Shown here piece by piece: positions 54,980 to 58,348 of a DNA stretch of 58,348 bases. The translations under genes and the position numbers were made by a program. Positions within the stretch are counted from its first letter, which is position 1. Every line of letters begins with the position of its first letter. The stretch lies in contig NZ_LMFB01000004.1 of assembly GCF_001426685.1 (NCBI RefSeq), positions 52,935 to 111,282 of the forward strand, written 5' to 3'. This DNA is from Rhizobium sp. Root483D2 (GTDB lineage Bacteria > Pseudomonadota > Alphaproteobacteria > Rhizobiales > Rhizobiaceae). The notes under the pieces are model-generated. The model worked only from the letters and a program-made list of their open reading frames with translations, made no database searches and was not told the DNA's origin.

Positions 54980-57334
54980 TTAGCCCGAAATCTTCGAGAA
55001 ATCCGCAACTGTTCCTGTCGCCGCGCGGATCAGGCCGAGCAGGGCCAGGCGGTTGGCGCGGATGGCGGGGTCTTCATCGTTGACGAGGACATCGGCGAAG
55101 AACTGATCGACCGGACCGCGCAGCTTCGACAGGGCTTCCATGGCCGAGCGGAAATCCTCGCCGGCGATGGCAGCGCTTGCTTCGCTCGAGGCTTGCGTCA
55201 CGGCGGCATAGAGCGTCTTTTCGGCATCGAGCGTCAGGAGTGCGGGATCGACCGTGGCTGCGACCCGCGTGCCCTTCTTTTCCTCGGCGGCCAGAAGCTG
55301 AGTGGCGCGCTTGGTGCCGGCAAGCAGGTTGAGGCCTTCTTCCGAGGTAACAAACGCCGTCAGCGCTTCGACGCGGCGGGCGACCATCAGGAGGTCGTCA
55401 TTGGCGCCCCCCTCATCCGCCCTTCGGGCACCTTCTCCCCGCTGGGGAGAAGGGATCTCTGCCGCTGCCCCTTGCTCCCTCTTCTCCCCAGCGGGGAGAA
55501 GGTGGCCCGAAGGGCCGGATGAGGGGGGCGCAGCCAAAACCGCATCGATCAGGTCATGACGGGCGCCGAGATCGCGGAGATAGACTTTGAGGCGGTCGTG
55601 GAAGAAGGAGATGAGGTCGCTATCCTCAACGACGGTGGAAAGCGGCAACCGCACCTTCCGCTCCAGCAAAATCCGCACGACACCCAGCGCCGCGCGGCGC
55701 AGCGCATAGGGGTCCTTGGAGCCGGTCGGCTTTTCGTCAATGGCCCAGAAGCCCACCAGCGTGTCCAGCTTGTCGGCGAGCGCCACGGTCAGGCCGACGG
55801 CATCGGCCGGCAGGCGGTCGGACGGGCCCTGCGGCTTCCAATGATCTTCGATGGCGGCGGCGACGGAGGCGTCTTCGCCCTGCAAACTCGCATATTTGCG
55901 GCCCATAATGCCCTGGAGCTCGGGGAATTCGCCGACGGCTTCGGTGCGCAGGTCGGCTTTTGCCAGCACGACGGCGCGATCGACCAGTGTCGGATCGGCG
56001 CCGGTCACCTTTGCGAGTTCTGCGGCCAGCGTGCGGATACGCTGGACGCGTTCCCCTTGCGTGCCGAGCTTGGCATGGAAGGTGACGTTCAGCGCGTCGA
56101 GCTTGGCCATGCGCTGGTCGAGCGGCTTTTTCAGGTCGAGATCGAATTTTGCGGCCGAGGCTTTAAGCGTTTCGAGATCCGGCAGGTTGCCCTGATCGCG
56201 GGTCCAGAAATGCTTGGCGTCGGAGAGACGCGCGCGCACGACCTTGCCATTGCCGTGGATGATTTCCCTGCCGCCGTCCTTGGCCTCGATATTGGCAACG
56301 AGGATGAATTTGTTCGACAGGGCACCCTCCCCTTGAGGGGGAGGGTCGGCGCGCAGCGACGGGGTGGGGTGATCCTGTGTGCCCGCCTGACTGTCACCCC
56401 CACCCGCGCGTACCGCGCGACCTCCCCCCTCAAGGGGGAGGTGGTCGCCCGGCCGGCGGGTGACGAAGCATTTCTGGTTGGTCTTGATGGTCAGCCGGAT
56501 GATTTCCGACGGGATCGCCAGGTAATCCTCCTCGAACGCGCCCATCAGCACCTGCGGCCACTCGACGAGGCCGGACACTTCCTCCAGCAGGCCTTCGTCC
56601 TCGACCAGTTCAAGACCGCTGGCAAAGGCGATATTGGCGGCGTCGGCGGCGATGATCTGCTTGCGGCGCTCGGCATCGAGCACGACCTTGGCCTTTTCCA
56701 GCTTTTCGATGTAATCGGCAAAACGGCGCACGGTGATGGCTTCCGGCGCATGAAACCGGTGGCCGTAGGTGACGTTCGACGCGGTGATATCGCCAACCGT
56801 GAACGGGATCACCTGGGTTTCCTCGTGTTCCGGGCCGAACAGGCAGACGATCGACTGCAGCGGCCGCACCCAGCGCAGCGAGCCGGGCTTGGCGGACGCA
56901 GCGCCCGAGCGCATCGGATTGCCCCAAGGGAAATTGCGGATGATGCCGGGCATCACCTCGGCAATGATCTCTTCTGCCGGACGGCCGGGCTTGACGATGT
57001 GGGCGACATAGAAATCGCCTTTTTTGGGATCGCTGTGCACATGCGCCTGATCGATCGAGGTAAGACCGGCACCGCGCAAAAAGCCTTCGATCGCCTTTTC
57101 ATTGGCATCGGTGCGCGGACCCTTGCGGTCTTCGCTGACGTCGGCGGAGCGGGTGTTGAGGCCGCGAATATCGAGCGTGAGGCGCCGCGGCGTCCAATAT
57201 TCCCGCGCCCCCTCATAGGTCAGCCCCGCCTCGACCAGCGCATCGGTCAACAGCTTCTTCAGATCACCGGCAGCCTTGCGCTGCATACGGGCCGGGATTT
57301 CCTCGGAGCGGAGTTCAAGCAGAAGATCGGGCAT
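54980..57334 (-). CDS. glyS: Glycyl-tRNA synthetase beta subunit with two in-frame repeat insertions
   Basis: GlyS is the beta subunit of the alpha2beta2 glycyl-tRNA synthetase, carrying tRNA recognition and an HD domain. It begins [21 protein letters not shown] and has [14 protein letters not shown] and [12 protein letters not shown]. The length is 784 residues against about 700 expected; the excess is two insertions of about 41-42 residues. The first lies between residues about 297 and 338 (DNA 56323-56446) and the second near 600-642 (DNA 55404-55531); both are copies of palindromic repeats. The frame stays open across both. The ATG at 57334 overlaps the stop of the preceding frame (TGATG). 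Confidence 0.96.
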   Translation of the reverse strand: MPDLLLELRSEEIPARMQRKAAGDLKKLLTDALVEAGLTYEGAREYWTPRRLTLDIRGLNTRSADVSEDRKGPRTDANEKAIEGFLRGAGLTSIDQAHVHSDPKKGDFYVAHIVKPGRPAEEIIAEVMPGIIRNFPWGNPMRSGAASAKPGSLRWVRPLQSIVCLFGPEHEETQVIPFTVGDITASNVTYGHRFHAPEAITVRRFADYIEKLEKAKVVLDAERRKQIIAADAANIAFASGLELVEDEGLLEEVSGLVEWPQVLMGAFEEDYLAIPSEIIRLTIKTNQKCFVTRRPGDHLPLEGGGRAVRAGGGDSQAGTQDHPTPSLRADPPPQGEGALSNKFILVANIEAKDGGREIIHGNGKVVRARLSDAKHFWTRDQGNLPDLETLKASAAKFDLDLKKPLDQRMAKLDALNVTFHAKLGTQGERVQRIRTLAAELAKVTGADPTLVDRAVVLAKADLRTEAVGEFPELQGIMGRKYASLQGEDASVAAAIEDHWKPQGPSDRLPADAVGLTVALADKLDTLVGFWAIDEKPTGSKDPYALRRAALGVVRILLERKVRLPLSTVVEDSDLISFFHDRLKVYLRDLGARHDLIDAVLAAPPSSGPSGHLLPAGEKREQGAAAEIPSPQRGEGARRADEGGANDDLLMVARRVEALTAFVTSEEGLNLLAGTKRATQLLAAEEKKGTRVAATVDPALLTLDAEKTLYAAVTQASSEASAAIAGEDFRSAMEALSKLRGPVDQFFADVLVNDEDPAIRANRLALLGLIRAATGTVADFSKISG
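55404..55531. repeat. 128-bp palindromic repeat inserted in glyS (CCCTCATCCG family)
   Basis: The outer arms GCGCCCCCCTCATCC and GGATGAGGGGGGCGC are exact inverted copies. Inside lie two hairpins CTTCTCCCC...GGGGAGAAG. In the glyS frame it encodes a Pro/Ser/Gly/Glu-rich loop just before the conserved [14 protein letters not shown]. Confidence 0.93.
56323..56446. repeat. About 124-bp palindromic repeat inserted in glyS (CCCTCCCCTTGAGGG family)
   Basis: ACCCTCCCCTTGAGGGGGAG at one end is mirrored by CCTCCCCCCTCAAGGGGGAG at the other, with GGGGTGGGGTGA / TCACCCCCACCC inner arms. It is the same family as the three tandem copies at the right end of the window. It interrupts glyS between CFVTRRPG and ALSNKFILV without breaking the frame. 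Confidence 0.92.
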
Positions 57335-57791
57335 CAGATTTCTTCCTCACCCTCGCCGCGAAGGAGAGGGTCGGCACACGGTGCCGGGGTGGGGTGAAAA
57401 TGGCTGGCTTCTGCTAGCAAAATTTGACGTTGCTGCACAATGGCAAAAATTGTGTCAAGGACGGCATTAAGCTCCTCGAAGACATCGCCATTCCAGAAGC
57501 GCAGGACGTGATAGCCTTCATTCTCCAGAAAAGCCGTTCTTTGCGCATCCCGCCGCAATCCCGCTCAGAGGCATGCTGGCTGCCGTCGAGTTCGATGATC
57601 AAGCCGATCTGATGGCACGCGAAATCAGCAAAGTAGGGACCGATGGGAACCTGGCGGCGAAAGTGCGTGCCATCAATCGGAATTCGCTCCAAGTGGCGCC
57701 AGAGTTTAATCTCGGCATCCGTGGCGCCGTTGCGAAGACGGCGGCTGTTGGCGATTTTGAAGCGATCCAATTTTGACGGCTTTTTGACCAT
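57334..57791 (-). pseudogene. DUF559 endonuclease-like gene with a frameshift
   Basis: The first frame (57791 to about 57560) starts MVKKPSKLDRFKIANSRRLR and reaches LIIELDGSQHASERD, the DUF559 core with the restriction-endonuclease-like D...ExD pattern. The expected continuation (RRDAQRTAFLENEGYHVLRFWNGDVF) is in another frame (57558 to 57334). The junction contains a near-duplication CGGGATTGCGG / CGGGATGCG, so an 11-bp gain or a 1-bp slip explains the break. The last residues and the stop come from a repeat fragment, and the stop overlaps the glyS ATG. Small DUF559 genes next to glyS are common in rhizobia. Confidence 0.75.
57347..57398. repeat. Half copy of the CCCTCCCCTTGAGGG repeat family
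   Basis: CACCCTCGCCGCGAAGGAGA followed by GGGTCGGCAC and CGGGGTGGGGTGA matches one arm of the element in glyS. It lies just upstream of the glyS start and supplies the tail of the DUF559 frame. Confidence 0.7.
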
Positions 57792-57840
57792 GCACCTCTC
57801 CTCGCGTTTAAATTGCAGAGAAGTGATGCGGATTGCAATA

Positions 57841-58348
57841 CCTTCTCCTTGAGGCGGAGGGGCGGAGCGAAGCTCCGGGGTGGGGTGACCGGCGGCATGG
57901 GCAATGGGCAATCGAGTTCGTGGTGGGTCACCCCCACCCGCGCCTGTGTCGCGACCTCCCCCCTCAAGGGGGAGATGAAGCGGCCGCCGAAATGGAGGAA
58001 AGCTTGCGGAGCGCAGTACCCTCCCCTTGAGGGGGAGGGTCGGAGCGAAGCTCCGGGGTGGGGTGACCGGCGGCATATTCAATGGGCAATCGAGTTCGTG
58101 GTGGTCACCCCCACCCGCGACTGCGTCGCGACCTCCCCCCTCAAGGGGGAGGTGAAGCGGCAGCCGAAATTGAGGAAAGCTTGCGGAGCGCCACACCCTC
58201 CCCTTGAGGGGGAGGGTCGGAGCGAAGCTCCGGGGTGGGGTGACCGGGGGCATACTCAGGTGGGCAATCGAGTTCGTGGTGGTCACCCCCACCCGCGACT
58301 GCGTCGCGACCTCCCCCCTCAATGGGGAGGTGAAGCGGTAGCCGAAAT
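57841..58348. repeat. Three tandem copies of a 177-178 bp palindromic repeat
   Basis: Copies begin near 57841, 58018 and 58195, each containing a CTCCCCTTGAGGG-type arm, AGCGAAGCTCCGGGGTGGGG, a shared TGGGCAATCGAGTTCGTGG core, and the mirror arm CTCCCCCCTCAA.GGGGAG. The spacing is 177-178 bp with single-base indels; the last copy ends at about 58333, so the array may continue beyond the window. The long open frame across it is a by-product of the repeat length (about 59 codons). Confidence 0.92.

Noticed and set aside
55556..57397. 613-residue frame antisense to glyS
   Set aside because: A shadow of glyS, with no start signal or domain.
57414..58322. Minus-strand 302-residue open frame with about 59-residue repeats
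   Set aside because: Only its last third is the DUF559 domain. The rest is translation through three tandem palindromic repeats, whose length near a multiple of three keeps the frame open.
57841..58348. CRISPR array
   Set aside because: The repeats are about 177-178 bp, palindromic, with constant rather than variable spacers, and no cas genes are present.

Overview
The window is a chromosomal segment of an alphaproteobacterium, almost certainly Rhizobiaceae (Rhizobium/Agrobacterium/Allorhizobium group). The evidence is the strong GC3 bias, the bioMNY order, a RibBX-type DHBP synthase, BA14K, DUF1344 and DUF1217 proteins, an HPE1-like exported protein, and GC-rich palindromic interspersed repeats typical of this family. 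I found no rRNA, tRNA, CRISPR array, prophage or intact insertion sequence. Most genes are core metabolism; the interesting material sits at the junctions between them.

Layout. 1-7 kb: small exported DUF1344 protein, a CHASE-PAS-PAS-GGDEF-EAL c-di-GMP protein, aroC, ribB(X), then a GNAT acetyltransferase with an antitoxin-like tail followed by a ParE remnant. 7-16.5 kb: YcaQ-type glycosylase, the biotin ECF transporter bioMNY, a quinone-oxidoreductase-like MDR protein, an HDAC-like deacetylase, xseB, a TumE/TumA toxin-antitoxin pair, a pirin and dxs. 16.5-23 kb: OpgC-like acyltransferase, TlyA and TrmA/RlmD-type RNA methyltransferases, an AbiEii-type nucleotidyltransferase with a small partner, and a chemoreceptor. 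23-34 kb: PHB-depolymerase-like esterase, enoyl-CoA hydratase plus acyl-CoA dehydrogenase behind a LiuR-like site, CorA/ZntB transporter, BA14K protein, GH25 hydrolase, a beta-helix/RTX protein and an EptA-like transferase. 34-43 kb: gbcAB-like Rieske oxygenase and reductase behind a cobalamin riboswitch, a conserved hypothetical, Sua5, a D-2-hydroxyacid dehydrogenase, and a six-repeat DUF1217 protein. 43-54 kb: DUF6101, ubiA, MipA/OmpV, AraC regulator with MFS exporter, a PotD-like binding protein overlapping a GGDEF-EAL gene, purD and an HPE1-like protein. 54-58.3 kb: DUF523, an orphan HTH protein, glyS interrupted in frame by two palindromic repeats, a frameshifted DUF559 gene, and three tandem copies of a 177-178 bp repeat.

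The strongest points for a second look are: (1) a cobalamin riboswitch directly upstream of a Rieske oxygenase/reductase operon; (2) a polyamine-type binding protein translationally coupled to a c-di-GMP enzyme with no transporter genes, resembling NspS-MbaA; (3) palindromic repeats carried as in-frame peptide insertions in glyS; (4) two toxin-antitoxin-like operons that both appear to have leaderless promoters with inverted-repeat operators; (5) a GNAT-antitoxin tail chimera next to a ParE remnant; and (6) a 101-bp near-perfect hairpin upstream of mipA.
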